48,354 nt of DNA from Candidatus Omnitrophota bacterium (GTDB taxonomy: Bacteria > Hinthialibacterota > Hinthialibacteria > Hinthialibacterales > Hinthialibacteraceae), in assembly GCA_040755155.1 (NCBI GenBank), contig JBFMBP010000056.1:25217-73570 (forward strand). Direction: 5' to 3'. The position numbers and the translations under genes are program-made. The notes under the pieces are model-generated. The model ran no database searches and was not told where the DNA came from. It worked only from the letters and a program-made list of their open reading frames with translations. Below, piece by piece: positions 1 to 7,589 of the stretch. Positions within the stretch are counted from its first letter, which is position 1; each line of letters begins with the position of its first letter.

Positions 1-34
1 ATAAGTTGCCTCATTAAAAAAAATATCGCCCGGA

Positions 35-1495
35 TTATTGCGCAGCGCCCGCCTGATGAATGGATTCCGTTCGGCGCTTACGGGAAAAGGCTAGTAAATT
101 TCGTATACGGTTAAATGCGGCGCAAAGATAGTGGTACGCCGTTTTGGGCGAACCGGCGGACCATAGCGTACGCAGAATGTAATGTGGGCGCAAGTACATT
201 TTCCAAAGCGCGCGGCGGCGCCATTTCTCCAGTTCCTCGGTGGAGAGCGTTTCTGTGGCAACGGCGCCAACGGCGTAGCCGCCCGAACGCCGCCGTTCCC
301 GGACAACTAAGCCTTTTTGCGCTTCCAAGCGCTCCAGTTCGGTTCCGGGAATGGGAAATGCGACGTTGAAATCGAAAAAGTCGGGGTCCAACTCCTCAGC
401 GAAGGCGATCAATTCGCGGATCGACTGCTCCGTTTCCCAGGGGAATCCAAAAACAAAAAAAGCATGCGAGCGGACGCCCGTTTGGCGGCAAAGCCGGATC
501 GCTTCCCGCGCCTGGGCGGCCGTCGCCCGCTTTTTCATCCATTTCAAATGTTCGTCGTTGCCGCTCTCCACGCCGAAGCCAACAACCCAGCAGCCCGCCT
601 GCTTCATCCAGCGCAGGCGTTCTTCGTCGATGGTGTCCACTCGGCTGTTGCAGCCCCAGCGGATGTCCAGTTTTTTTTCGACGATCCGGCGGCAGAGCGC
701 AATCACCCAATCCTTGCGCAGGGTGAAGGTGTCGGCGTGAAACAGAAACTCGCGGATGCCATAGCGTTGGACGCATTCTTCCAGTTCCATGACGATGCTT
801 TCCGGCGAGCGAAAACGGACGTTCGTCCCCGTCAGTGCGGGAACGGAGCAGAAAATGCACTGGTGAGGGCATCCCGCCGAGGCGACGATCGTCGTCAATG
901 GATGGCGCGTTTCCGGACTGCGGTAGAGGGCATTGTCGATCAGATGGCGAGCGGGAAAGGGAAGGGCGTCGAGTTCGAGATGCGTTTCGCCTTCAACCGT
1001 CCGAACGATGTTTGCGCCGCGGCGGAAAGAAACGCCAGGAAGATTGTCCCAAGGCTTGCCGTCCGCGAGATCGGCGATATAGGCTTCCGCCTCGCCGCGC
1101 AGGATCAAATCCAAACTGGGCGTGGATTGGAGTATCTCTTCATCCATATAATGAAGCGGCTCCCCCTTTGCCGCCGTCAGGGCGTTGGGCAGGAGCCGCT
1201 TGATCGTTTCCGCCGCGGCCAGATCGTCTTCCAGTGTGGCTATGGTGCAGGTAAATAGAGTAATATCGGGATGCAGAGAAGCTAAATCTTCTTCGAAGGT
1301 TTTCCAATCCGCCTTTACTGCGGGATAGTCGCGGACATGAACCTCATGTCCCCCCCGTTCGAGGACGGCGGCGCAATAGAGAAGCTCCATAGGGGGGAAG
1401 ACGACGTTGACCGTCTGATCTTCCACCCGGTTTTGGCATCGGTTATCCCTCCGGTACAGATCTGTGGGAGGATTGAAAACCAAGATTTTCTTCAT
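35..1495 (-). CDS. B12-binding-type radical SAM protein
   Basis: A 486-residue protein with the two-domain layout of B12-binding radical SAM enzymes. An N-terminal Rossmann-like region (about 1-180) starts KKILVFNPP and contains the ELLYCAAVLERGGHEVHVRDY segment typical of the cobalamin-binding fold. The radical SAM barrel follows with the cluster motif C209-x3-C213-x2-C216 (SAGCPHQCIFC), followed by FGVESGNDEHL and FGFPWETEQSI, which are common in this family. Its ATG overlaps the TGA of the upstream TPR gene by four bases (ATGA), so translation is probably coupled. The family methylates or rearranges unreactive carbons in lipids and secondary metabolites. The substrate cannot be read from the sequence. 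A paralogue at 41286-42734 has its cysteines at the same residue numbers. Confidence 0.88.
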   Translation of the reverse strand: MKKILVFNPPTDLYRRDNRCQNRVEDQTVNVVFPPMELLYCAAVLERGGHEVHVRDYPAVKADWKTFEEDLASLHPDITLFTCTIATLEDDLAAAETIKRLLPNALTAAKGEPLHYMDEEILQSTPSLDLILRGEAEAYIADLADGKPWDNLPGVSFRRGANIVRTVEGETHLELDALPFPARHLIDNALYRSPETRHPLTTIVASAGCPHQCIFCSVPALTGTNVRFRSPESIVMELEECVQRYGIREFLFHADTFTLRKDWVIALCRRIVEKKLDIRWGCNSRVDTIDEERLRWMKQAGCWVVGFGVESGNDEHLKWMKKRATAAQAREAIRLCRQTGVRSHAFFVFGFPWETEQSIRELIAFAEELDPDFFDFNVAFPIPGTELERLEAQKGLVVRERRRSGGYAVGAVATETLSTEELEKWRRRALWKMYLRPHYILRTLWSAGSPKTAYHYLCAAFNRIRNLLAFSRKRRTESIHQAGAAQ

Positions 1496-2832
1496 GGACT
1501 CGTTGCGCTTGGCGCTTCTCCGGAAGGCGCCGCTTCGGTTTTGGCGGCTTGCGTTTCTTTCGCTATCTTCGCTTCCTGCTGCCTTATGTAGTATAGCATC
1601 GAGTCCGCATTTTCCACTGCGACGGGATTATCCTTGTGTTCCTGTTTAATGTTATTGATTTCCAGCCTGGCCTTGTCGAATTGCCGTACTTCGATGTAGG
1701 CGCCGGCGATTTGAAACTTGGCTTCGATCATCCTTTTGGGAGAGGGCGGCTCCTCGACGATCTTTCGGAACATTTCCACCGCTTCGTCCAGGTATTTATT
1801 CGACATCTCCGGCGTGGAGTCTTTCACCAGGGAGGCGATTTCCACTCTCGCGGCGAGGCCCCGGTCGGTCTTGGAATAATCCTCGTTATTTACCAGCCGC
1901 AGATTTTCCGAAACGAGCACTTTCGTCTCTTCGGGAGACAATTCCCGGTCTTCATCGAACAGGCGGTGTAGGCTTTGGATTTTGTAATAAATCAATTCCG
2001 GCCGCAACGCGGGCAGAACGTAGGGATTGCCGAGAAGATGATCGTAAATGGTGGCGCTGGAAATGAAATCGCCCGCCTCCGCCCAGGTATGCGCCCATTG
2101 CAAGATTTCGTTTTGGCGTTCCGCTTCGATGCCGACGATGCCTGTGCCTTCCTTGACGATGCCGAACGCCTGGGAATAAACGTTGCGGGCCTTGTCGAAT
2201 TCGTTCATCAATTTATAAACGTCCGCCTCGCCGTTGAGGGCGCGCAGTTTGTAATTCATGGATTCCGTGGCGTCAGTTACATCTTTCTCGGCGATTTGAA
2301 AGATGGTATTGAACGCCACTTCCGCGGAAGCCGCGAGGATGGGATTGGCTGGCGCTTCCGGCGAGGCCGGTTGAATTTGCTTGGCGTAGACGGATGCGAG
2401 ATAGCTGTAAGCGTCGACGCGGATTTTAGGATTCGAAGTGGCGTCGGTGATGCTGGAAAATTGGGTGGCGGCGCGATCGAAATCTCCTTGATTGAAGAAG
2501 GTGCGTCCGATTTCAAAATCGCACAAAAAACGAATGTTCGGCGTATTGAATTTCTCTTTCATCTCTTCCAAAACCTTGCGGGCGCCGGCGAAATCGTTCA
2601 TTTGGTAGTAGCATCGCACCAGCAGGAAATAGGCGTCCTGAATGCGCTCGTCTTCGGGATATTGGCTGATGAATTTGTCGAAATTGAGAGACGCGCCGAT
2701 GGGATCCTCATCCTGGATCGCGCGCAATCCGCTGTTGAAAAGAGAGTCGGGGGAGTTTCCGCCGCATTGGTTTAAGAATAGAAGGCAAATAGCAACGCCT
2801 AAAGACCAAAATATCGTTTTTATAGAATTCAT
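1492..2832 (-). CDS. TPR-repeat lipoprotein
   Basis: A 446-residue protein with an N-terminal hydrophobic segment (residues 5-20) ending LFLNQC. Cys23 is a candidate lipidation site, although Gln at -1 is not ideal for a lipobox. The rest is alpha-helical repeats of tetratricopeptide type: GASLNFDKFISQYPEDERIQDAYF, then ARKVLEEM and DRAATQFSSI, and later a RQFDKARLEINNI segment. The opening repeats resemble BamD/YbgF-like periplasmic scaffolds, but the protein is longer. The C-terminus is Ala/Glu/Ser-rich and probably disordered. It probably sits in the periplasm, anchored to a membrane, and binds other proteins. The start has an AAGGAA-type ribosome site just upstream. It is the first gene of a two-gene unit with the radical SAM gene. 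The specific role is unknown. Confidence 0.8.
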   Translation of the reverse strand: MNSIKTIFWSLGVAICLLFLNQCGGNSPDSLFNSGLRAIQDEDPIGASLNFDKFISQYPEDERIQDAYFLLVRCYYQMNDFAGARKVLEEMKEKFNTPNIRFLCDFEIGRTFFNQGDFDRAATQFSSITDATSNPKIRVDAYSYLASVYAKQIQPASPEAPANPILAASAEVAFNTIFQIAEKDVTDATESMNYKLRALNGEADVYKLMNEFDKARNVYSQAFGIVKEGTGIVGIEAERQNEILQWAHTWAEAGDFISSATIYDHLLGNPYVLPALRPELIYYKIQSLHRLFDEDRELSPEETKVLVSENLRLVNNEDYSKTDRGLAARVEIASLVKDSTPEMSNKYLDEAVEMFRKIVEEPPSPKRMIEAKFQIAGAYIEVRQFDKARLEINNIKQEHKDNPVAVENADSMLYYIRQQEAKIAKETQAAKTEAAPSGEAPSATSP

Positions 2833-2853
2833 CGCGGTTCCTTACCTTTTTTA

Positions 2854-2882
2854 ATGATGAATGATGAGTGATGAGTGATGAA
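2854..2882. repeat. Short direct repeat of ATGATGA/GTGATGA units
   Basis: Near-perfect 7-base units (ATGATGA, GTGATGA). The complementary sense (TCATCAT units) recurs at 3170-3198 and 3479-3503, so the copies are arranged as inverted repeats across the intergenic region. Confidence 0.65.
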
Positions 2883-2952
2883 TATTTAGCGCTTCCAGAT
2901 TCCATATCTACAAGTGATCGAATAACGCGAAAATGGAATCCATTTATATAAA

Positions 2953-3031
2953 CCCGCCGTTGAAACAGCGGGCTATTACCGTTTGCCCCTTTAAAGGGGC
3001 ATTTGGCAATAGCCAGCCTTTCAAGGCTGGG
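2953..3031. repeat. Nested multi-hairpin element
   Basis: Three palindromes lie head to tail. They are CCCGC/GCGGG arms around CGTTGAAACA (2953-2972), a perfect 16-base palindrome GCCCCTTTAAAGGGGC (2985-3000), and CCAGCCTT/AAGGCTGG around TC (3013-3030). GGCTATT (2971-2977) also pairs with AATAGCC (3009-3015), enclosing the middle palindrome. A cruciform or branched RNA is possible. It looks like a dispersed intergenic repeat, but only one copy lies in this window. Confidence 0.6.
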
Positions 3032-3169
3032 AGAAAAAATATCGCGGTATTCGAGCGTTTCCGCGATTCGAAAGGAGCATAATCTTGGAAACCTCAACGC
3101 CTCTCATGAACGATTTTCCGATGGTGCGATATTAAAGGCTGCGCAACACATGATATTCGTTGTTTTAAT

Positions 3170-3198
3170 TCATCATTCATCATTCATCATTCATCACT
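3170..3198. repeat. TCATCAT short direct repeat, copy 2
   Basis: Units of CATTCAT/TCATCAT repeated about four times. Opposite in sense to the 2854-2882 copy and the same sense as 3479-3503. Confidence 0.65.
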
Positions 3199-3252
3199 CC
3201 AAAGAAAACAGAAAGCTGGCAGGCTCATCACGGCTCTGTCATGCTGCGACTC

Positions 3253-3332
3253 TGTCATTTCGAGCGATAGCGAGAAATCCTTCCACACGCGGGTTGAAGA
3301 TTTCTCGGTCGCTGCGCTCCCTCGAAATGACA
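3253..3332. repeat. Long imperfect inverted repeat (TGTCATTTCGAG element)
   Basis: The left arm (3253-3279) begins TGTCATTTCGAGCGATAGC and ends GAGAAATC. The right arm (3299-3332) begins GATTTCTCGG and ends CTCGAAATGACA. The arms are nearly complementary over about 27 bases, with a spacer of about 19 bases. This type of intergenic hairpin is widely dispersed in many bacterial genomes. It codes for nothing visible. Confidence 0.7.
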
Positions 3333-3478
3333 TGCCGCGATGCCGGACACAGGGGGGAAAACGGAGATTCGCCCTCCCGCAATTCACCTTCGAACAAGAA
3401 GAGAGGGCGTGGCTCCTGCCGAGCCAAGGCTACTCTGTCCTTTTTCTTTCTGCTATCGCTGATTTCCTCGGTGTGGCG

Positions 3479-3503
3479 GCTCATCATTCATCATTCATCA
3501 TTC
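3479..3503. repeat. TCATCAT short direct repeat, copy 3
   Basis: Three to four CATTCAT units directly before the 3' end of the symporter gene. Same sense as the copy at 3170-3198. Confidence 0.6.
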
Positions 3504-3574
3504 CAAAGGCATTATCCCGTATTCCAATCAAAACGGAAGATGGAAGTAAAAGGGGGATTTGCAAAAAATTGTCA

Positions 3575-4819
3575 TCAATTCGGCGGAGTCTCATGTTTCG
3601 GCGGGACGAACCTATCCACGACGGCCGCGCCGACGGCGTCGCCCCAAACGTTGATGACCGTGCGACAGCGATCCAGGAACCAGTCCACCGTAAAGACCAG
3701 GCCGATTCCCTCTAACGGCAGCCCCACCGCTTGCAAAACCATCACCATCGTAACCAACCCGGCGTGAGGAATCGCCGCTGCGCCTACCGAGGCCAGCGTC
3801 GCCGTAAGAAAGACGACGATTTGCTGCAAGGAAGAGAGAGATATCCCATAAGCTTCCGCAATAAAAAGCGCTGCAGCCGCCTCATACAAAGCGGTGCCGT
3901 CCATATTGACGGTAGCGCCTAGCGGCAGAACGAACGAAGAGGTCTGGGGCGAGATGCGGTTGTTGCGTTCGGCGCATTTCATCGTCATGGGCAGGGTGGC
4001 GGCGCTGGAATCGGTGGAAAAAGCCGTCGTCAGAGCGCCTAACATATTAAAAGAATAAACGAGAGGATTGCGTTTGGCGAAGAGAAATAAAATCAGAGGC
4101 AAAACGAGGAAGCCATGCAGGCTCAATCCCAAAACCACGGTAACGACGAATTTCCCGATCTTGGCGATTTCCTCCAAAGCGGCGCTTCCGCCGCCCTTCT
4201 CGCCAAGGGTGGAAGAGATCAGGGCGAAAATACCGATAGGCGCATAGATCATGATAAGCTGAACGATTTTCATCATAGCAGCGTTCAAGCCTGCGAAAAA
4301 ACGGATCAACGGCTCCCCCTCCTCGCCCAACGTCGTCAAGACGCCTCCGAAAATCAGCGAGCATACGATCAAGGGAAGAACTTGGTTGTCCGCCATGCAG
4401 CCGAAAACGCTGGATGGGATCATTTCCACAAGAAGATCGATAAAGGAAAATTCGCGATTATGGATCAAATCGGGCGCCGCCGCTCCGGCAATCGGCGCTC
4501 CCAGACCGGGTTTAAGGGCGTTCGTTACAGCCAGCCCGATCATGACGGCGATCGCCGTAGTAAGGGCGTAATAAGTAATGGTTACGCCGCCGATGCGGCC
4601 CAGGCGCCGGACGTCGCCCAATCCCGTTATGCCCACAATCATAGAGGCGGCGATTAAGGGAACAATCACGGCTTTCAAGGCGTTCATGAAGAGATCGCCC
4701 AGAAACTTAAGAGACGCCATCGGAGGTCCAACAAGCCAACCGCTAAAAACGCCCAAGACGATGCCGGCGAGGATGGCGATAAGGACGAATCGATCGAAAC
4801 GGGAAGAAGAGTCGTTCAT
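3575..4819 (-). CDS. Dicarboxylate/amino acid:cation symporter (DAACS family)
   Basis: A 414-residue inner-membrane protein, normal length for GltP/DctA-type carriers. It has about eight hydrophobic segments, starting with FVLIAILAGIVLGVF. The family signatures are present. A serine-rich re-entrant loop around residue 266 reads FSTDSSAATLP. About forty residues later comes the NMDGTALYEA motif, which forms part of the cation/substrate site. The family imports glutamate, aspartate or C4-dicarboxylates with Na+ or H+. The exact substrate cannot be decided here. ATG start, with TGAGG a few bases upstream. It is followed on the same strand by repeats rather than by a linked gene, so it is probably transcribed alone. 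Confidence 0.92.
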   Translation of the reverse strand: MNDSSSRFDRFVLIAILAGIVLGVFSGWLVGPPMASLKFLGDLFMNALKAVIVPLIAASMIVGITGLGDVRRLGRIGGVTITYYALTTAIAVMIGLAVTNALKPGLGAPIAGAAAPDLIHNREFSFIDLLVEMIPSSVFGCMADNQVLPLIVCSLIFGGVLTTLGEEGEPLIRFFAGLNAAMMKIVQLIMIYAPIGIFALISSTLGEKGGGSAALEEIAKIGKFVVTVVLGLSLHGFLVLPLILFLFAKRNPLVYSFNMLGALTTAFSTDSSAATLPMTMKCAERNNRISPQTSSFVLPLGATVNMDGTALYEAAAALFIAEAYGISLSSLQQIVVFLTATLASVGAAAIPHAGLVTMVMVLQAVGLPLEGIGLVFTVDWFLDRCRTVINVWGDAVGAAVVDRFVPPKHETPPN

Positions 4820-4935
4820 GCGGCCTCATAAGACTTGTTCATTAAGGGATTAAGGATGCGTCGCCCATTACTATGGCAGTTTCGTGAGAAAAAACAATAG
4901 AGGCTGAATTTCGTATTGGATGGTTTCATCGGTTT

Positions 4936-5430
4936 TTATTCTCCCCGCTCCCTCCTTCTCTCCTTCCACTCATAACGCAGCGCAACCGTCAAAAAGAGCA
5001 GCAAGAGAACGATATTCAGGCTTTTCATGCCATAGAAAATAACTGGGCTGTTGCATCGCAGTTCGCCGAAAAGGAAAAACTGAAATCCGGCGAGCAGAAA
5101 AATCGTTCCTAAAACCAGCCCCCCGTAAAAAACCAGCGCGTCTTGGTTATCCCACCGGGATTGTTTCCACCCTTCGTAAAGAATGGCGCCGGATAAAGAT
5201 AGGGAAAATAAGGCGAGAAACGAGAATAAAATCATGCTGAGGTTGTTTCGCAAACGATCAAAACCGGGCGGAGAAACGGCGCTGGACCATTTGATTTCCG
5301 CCAAGAGCCACGCAAAACCAATAATCAAAAGCAGAACAATGAGCGCTCCCTTAAACAACGGCGATCGCCAAAGGAGCCTCAAATCGCTTTTGCGATCCCA
5401 TGGATGAGGCGTTGTATGATTTCGGTCCAA
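4936..5430 (-). CDS. Four-helix membrane protein of unknown function
   Basis: A 164-residue protein, starting at TTG with AAAGGGG upstream. Four clear hydrophobic helices are visible: LIVLLLIIGFAWLLAEI, MILFSFLALFSLSLSGAIL, FYGGLVLGTIFLLAGFQFF and LNIVLLLLFLTVAL. The N-terminus is cytoplasmic-looking (DRNHTTPHPWDRKSDLR) and the C-terminus is strongly basic (EWKERRRERGE). No catalytic motif is recognisable. It lies 116 bp upstream of the symporter gene on the same strand, but nothing shows that the two work together. Confidence 0.65.
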   Translation of the reverse strand: MDRNHTTPHPWDRKSDLRLLWRSPLFKGALIVLLLIIGFAWLLAEIKWSSAVSPPGFDRLRNNLSMILFSFLALFSLSLSGAILYEGWKQSRWDNQDALVFYGGLVLGTIFLLAGFQFFLFGELRCNSPVIFYGMKSLNIVLLLLFLTVALRYEWKERRRERGE

Positions 5431-5819
5431 AAAGGACGCCCCTTTCTGCCCATTGATTCCGATTTTATATAAAATTAACAGCGGAGGCGCTCGTCATTAT
5501 AGGCGAGTGATCGTTTTTTCCGAATTGGCGCCGTATCCATTTATCGAACGGCGCACTAGTGGATCATTTCAATTGAATTTAATAGTTGCGTTTTTGCAAT
5601 AGCTCCCTCACCCTAACCTTCTCCCAAGTGGAGAAGTGAGAATTTCAAACGAAATAAAGCCCTAGAATGCCAAAAGCCTTATATTTTTTCGAGCTGCTCT
5701 TCAACGCATTCGCAAAACGCCGCTGCGATGATATCCTCATAGAGGGCGAACGGTTTGAACCGCAGGGAAGGCGCTCAAGCGCGATCGAAGGGAATTGGCC
5801 GTCCATCGAGAGAAACGGA
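5431..5819. other. 389-bp intergenic region between divergent genes
   Basis: No gene is seen. It must hold promoters for the membrane protein (minus) and the GT87-like gene (plus), but no convincing -35/-10 pair stands out. It contains one dispersed repeat at 5603-5640. Confidence 0.5.
5603..5640. repeat. CTCCCTCACCCT-type dispersed repeat
   Basis: CTCCCTCACCCTAACC is followed by CTTCTCC-CAAGT-GGAGAAG, a 7-bp hairpin. It shares its CCCTCACCCT...CTCTCCCA core with the element at 23960-23992. Elements of this kind are scattered between genes in many bacteria. Confidence 0.6.
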
Positions 5820-6718
5820 ATGAAGAAAAAATACGTCGAGACGAACCTTTTTCTGGCGATCTTTCTCATACTTCTTCTCCTCGCCTTCGCTTATACCCAA
5901 ACCTGGGTGGTTCGCTCCGGCGCTCCGGGAAACGATTACGCCTACTATATCGGAGCCTCCAACTCCATCCGGCATGGTCATTCCCCCTATTACGAAGGCT
6001 GGTGGTACATTTACCCCCCGCCGCTGGCGGTTGTCTTGCTGCCTTTAAGTTTCTTCGATCATCGCACGGGATATGGGATATGGACGATCATCGGAATCGC
6101 CGCGTATGGGTTTGCCGCTTGCCGGTCTGGGCATTGTGGACGATACTTCTGACTGCTTTCTGGATCCCCGCTTACGACGCTTTCCATTACGGCCAGGTTA
6201 CGCCGGTCATTACGGGGATTTTGGCGATAGGCTTGGGTAAGAAGCCTTTTTATAAAGGCCTCGCCGTAGGTCTCGCCGCCGCGATCAAACCCACGTTCAT
6301 CCTGCTCGCTCCCTTCGTCGCCATCGCTTATGGTTGGACGGCTTTGCTGGGAAGCGCATTAGGCGTCCTTCCGGCGGTGGTTTACGTTCCCTGGTTCGTC
6401 GAGTATTTGCATACCATCCCGCGATTTACCGAGCGCTATTTCGCCCATAATTCGATCATCCACTTTCTAGGGTATCCCGGCAGCGTCTTTTTGACTTGCG
6501 TTTTGTGCTTGATCGTTTCGTTATGGAAAAAAAACGAGGAATCCGCCTACCCGGCCATGATTGGAATCGCGACGATCGGAACGGCGTTATGGTGGCATAG
6601 TTATTGTCCGCTCATCATTACGATTCTTTTCTTCGCCAATCGGCTAATCCGCCGCCAGGAAGAGAAAATGGACGATGACGCTCGCGATTCGGCAGATACC
6701 GTTATTCCAGAGAATTAA
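5820..6718 (+). pseudogene. Frameshifted GT87/DUF2029-like membrane glycosyltransferase
   Basis: Two overlapping frames together encode one polytopic membrane protein of about 299 residues. The first begins at ATG 5820 (MKKKYVETNLFLAIFLILLLL) and is open to 6152. The second carries the rest from about 6115 to 6718, including AFHYGQVTPVITGILAIGLG and AAAIKPTFILLAPFVA. These match the GQ-x-N/T and K-P segments of GT87 (DUF2029) polyprenyl-phosphate-sugar mannosyltransferases. The switch lies at about 6105-6125 and equals loss of one base. The protein is short for the family (usually about 400). A sequencing or assembly error is as likely as a real pseudogene. The heptamer there (GGGTTTG) is not in the frame needed for -1 slippage. 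Confidence 0.65.
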
Positions 6719-6795
6719 ACCCCTAATCGCCATCCTTCTTTTTTTCTTATTAACTCATGTTACGCGCGATGGGAATTTAACGGAATCTCATCCTA

Positions 6796-6985
6796 TCGTC
6801 GTTTGAATCGCGAAAACTCGAAATGAAAAAGAAAAACACGAAAAAAAGAAAAAAATGGTTGGCGCAAGAAATTAGGTAGTATGAAAGATTTTTCCGTGAA
6901 ATCCAAAAGAATCTACGATATCCGCGATTCGAATATTTCGCGGAATTCGAGTTATTTCGTGTTTTCGCGATTCGAAAACGCAACC
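6796..6985. repeat. CGCGATTCGAA motif repeats
   Basis: TTTGAATCGCGAAAA near 6800, CCGCGATTCGAATATTTCGCGG near 6920 and TTTTCGCGATTCGAAAACG near 6965 share one core in both orientations. A related copy, TTTCCGCGATTCGAAAGG, lies near 3060. The middle and last copies are near-palindromic. Confidence 0.5.
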
Positions 6986-7028
6986 GATATAAAGCCTATT
7001 CGCCGTTCTGAGACAGCGTCTCCATCGT

Positions 7029-7045
7029 GCAGGCGGGACGCCTGC
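7029..7045. repeat. Hairpin GCAGGCG-GGA-CGCCTGC
   Basis: Perfect 7-bp stem with a three-base loop. No T-run follows, so it is not a typical intrinsic terminator. Confidence 0.5.
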
Positions 7046-7421
7046 GCTCCCAGGCGCGCAACATGAGTTATTAACCTTTCTCTTTCGAAGTAAAAGGGCG
7101 CCGAAAGGAATAATTTTCCATATTTTTATCGTAAATAGGAAAAAATCGCCTTATTTCTCCTTAAGAAAACTCAAGGTTTTGCGATTTTCGACGATATTTG
7201 CTTACGAACTTTTCACATTTTGGGAGTTTGAAAATACGCATTTATCGAAAAATGTTAAAGAAAAATCGGGAAGGGAGGAGCGGTTCGTAAAGAAAATCAC
7301 ATAAACCTGTCAACGCCGTCAGGCGTCCCAGGCTTACTCCCTGGAGAGAACGGGTCGGAAAACGTAATGGACAGAATAAAACTTATCTTATCACGAATGG
7401 AATCCAGGCGTTAACAAGCCT

Positions 7422-7470
7422 GCGGCGCTTCGCACCCGCCGCTGCGCCCTTCAGCGCTTCGCACCCGCTG
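7422..7470. repeat. Tandem related hairpins in the fliC upstream region
   Basis: Two hairpins with the same CGCTTCGCACCCG centre. The first (7422-7442) has GCGGC/GCCGC arms, and the second (7452-7470) is CAGCGCTTCGCACCCGCTG. Both the loop sequence and the pairing are kept while the arms differ in compensating ways. They could fold in the fliC leader RNA or simply be a repeat pair. Confidence 0.5.
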
Positions 7471-7589
7471 AAAACGCTTCCCCATCGCGAAGATAAGGCA
7501 ACCCAAAATACTCTACGGCGGCTTTACTCGCACTAGGGCCGCAACATTCGGCAGGGATGCCTGAATGAGAGATTCAAGGAGGAAGAAGA

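Larger units (their letters stand above)
2833..3574. other. 742-bp gene-free region rich in hairpin repeats
   Basis: No convincing coding frame is present. The small open frames here have repeat-derived, low-complexity translations. The region contains three sets of TCATCAT-type short repeats (2854-2882 on the complementary sense, 3170-3198, 3479-3503), a nested hairpin block at 2953-3031, and a long inverted repeat at 3253-3332. It separates two minus-strand genes. Confidence 0.7.
6719..7589. other. 871-bp gene-free region upstream of flagellin
   Basis: No coding frame of substance. It contains an A-rich stretch (about 6815-6860), several copies of a CGCGATTCGAA motif (about 6800-6985, both senses), a hairpin at 7029-7045, and a pair of related hairpins at 7422-7470. 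I could not find a convincing sigma-28 or sigma-54 promoter for fliC. The ribosome site of fliC is AAGGAGG, ending seven bases before the ATG. Confidence 0.6.

Noticed and set aside
317-1258. A 313-residue plus-strand open frame opposite the first radical SAM gene
   Set aside because: It is antisense to a gene with clear motifs, its translation has no family features, and it has no ribosome site.
2833-3574. CRISPR array in the repeat-rich gap
   Set aside because: Repeats are 7-base units and hairpins without equal spacers, and no cas gene is near.
6105-6125. Programmed -1 frameshift in the GT87-like gene
   Set aside because: The only slippery-looking heptamer, GGGTTTG, is not in the required frame, and no downstream pseudoknot is obvious.
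7370-7500. Sigma-28 promoter before fliC (TAAAACTT at 7378 or GAAGATAA at 7489)
   Set aside because: Each candidate has only one good half; no pair has correct spacing.
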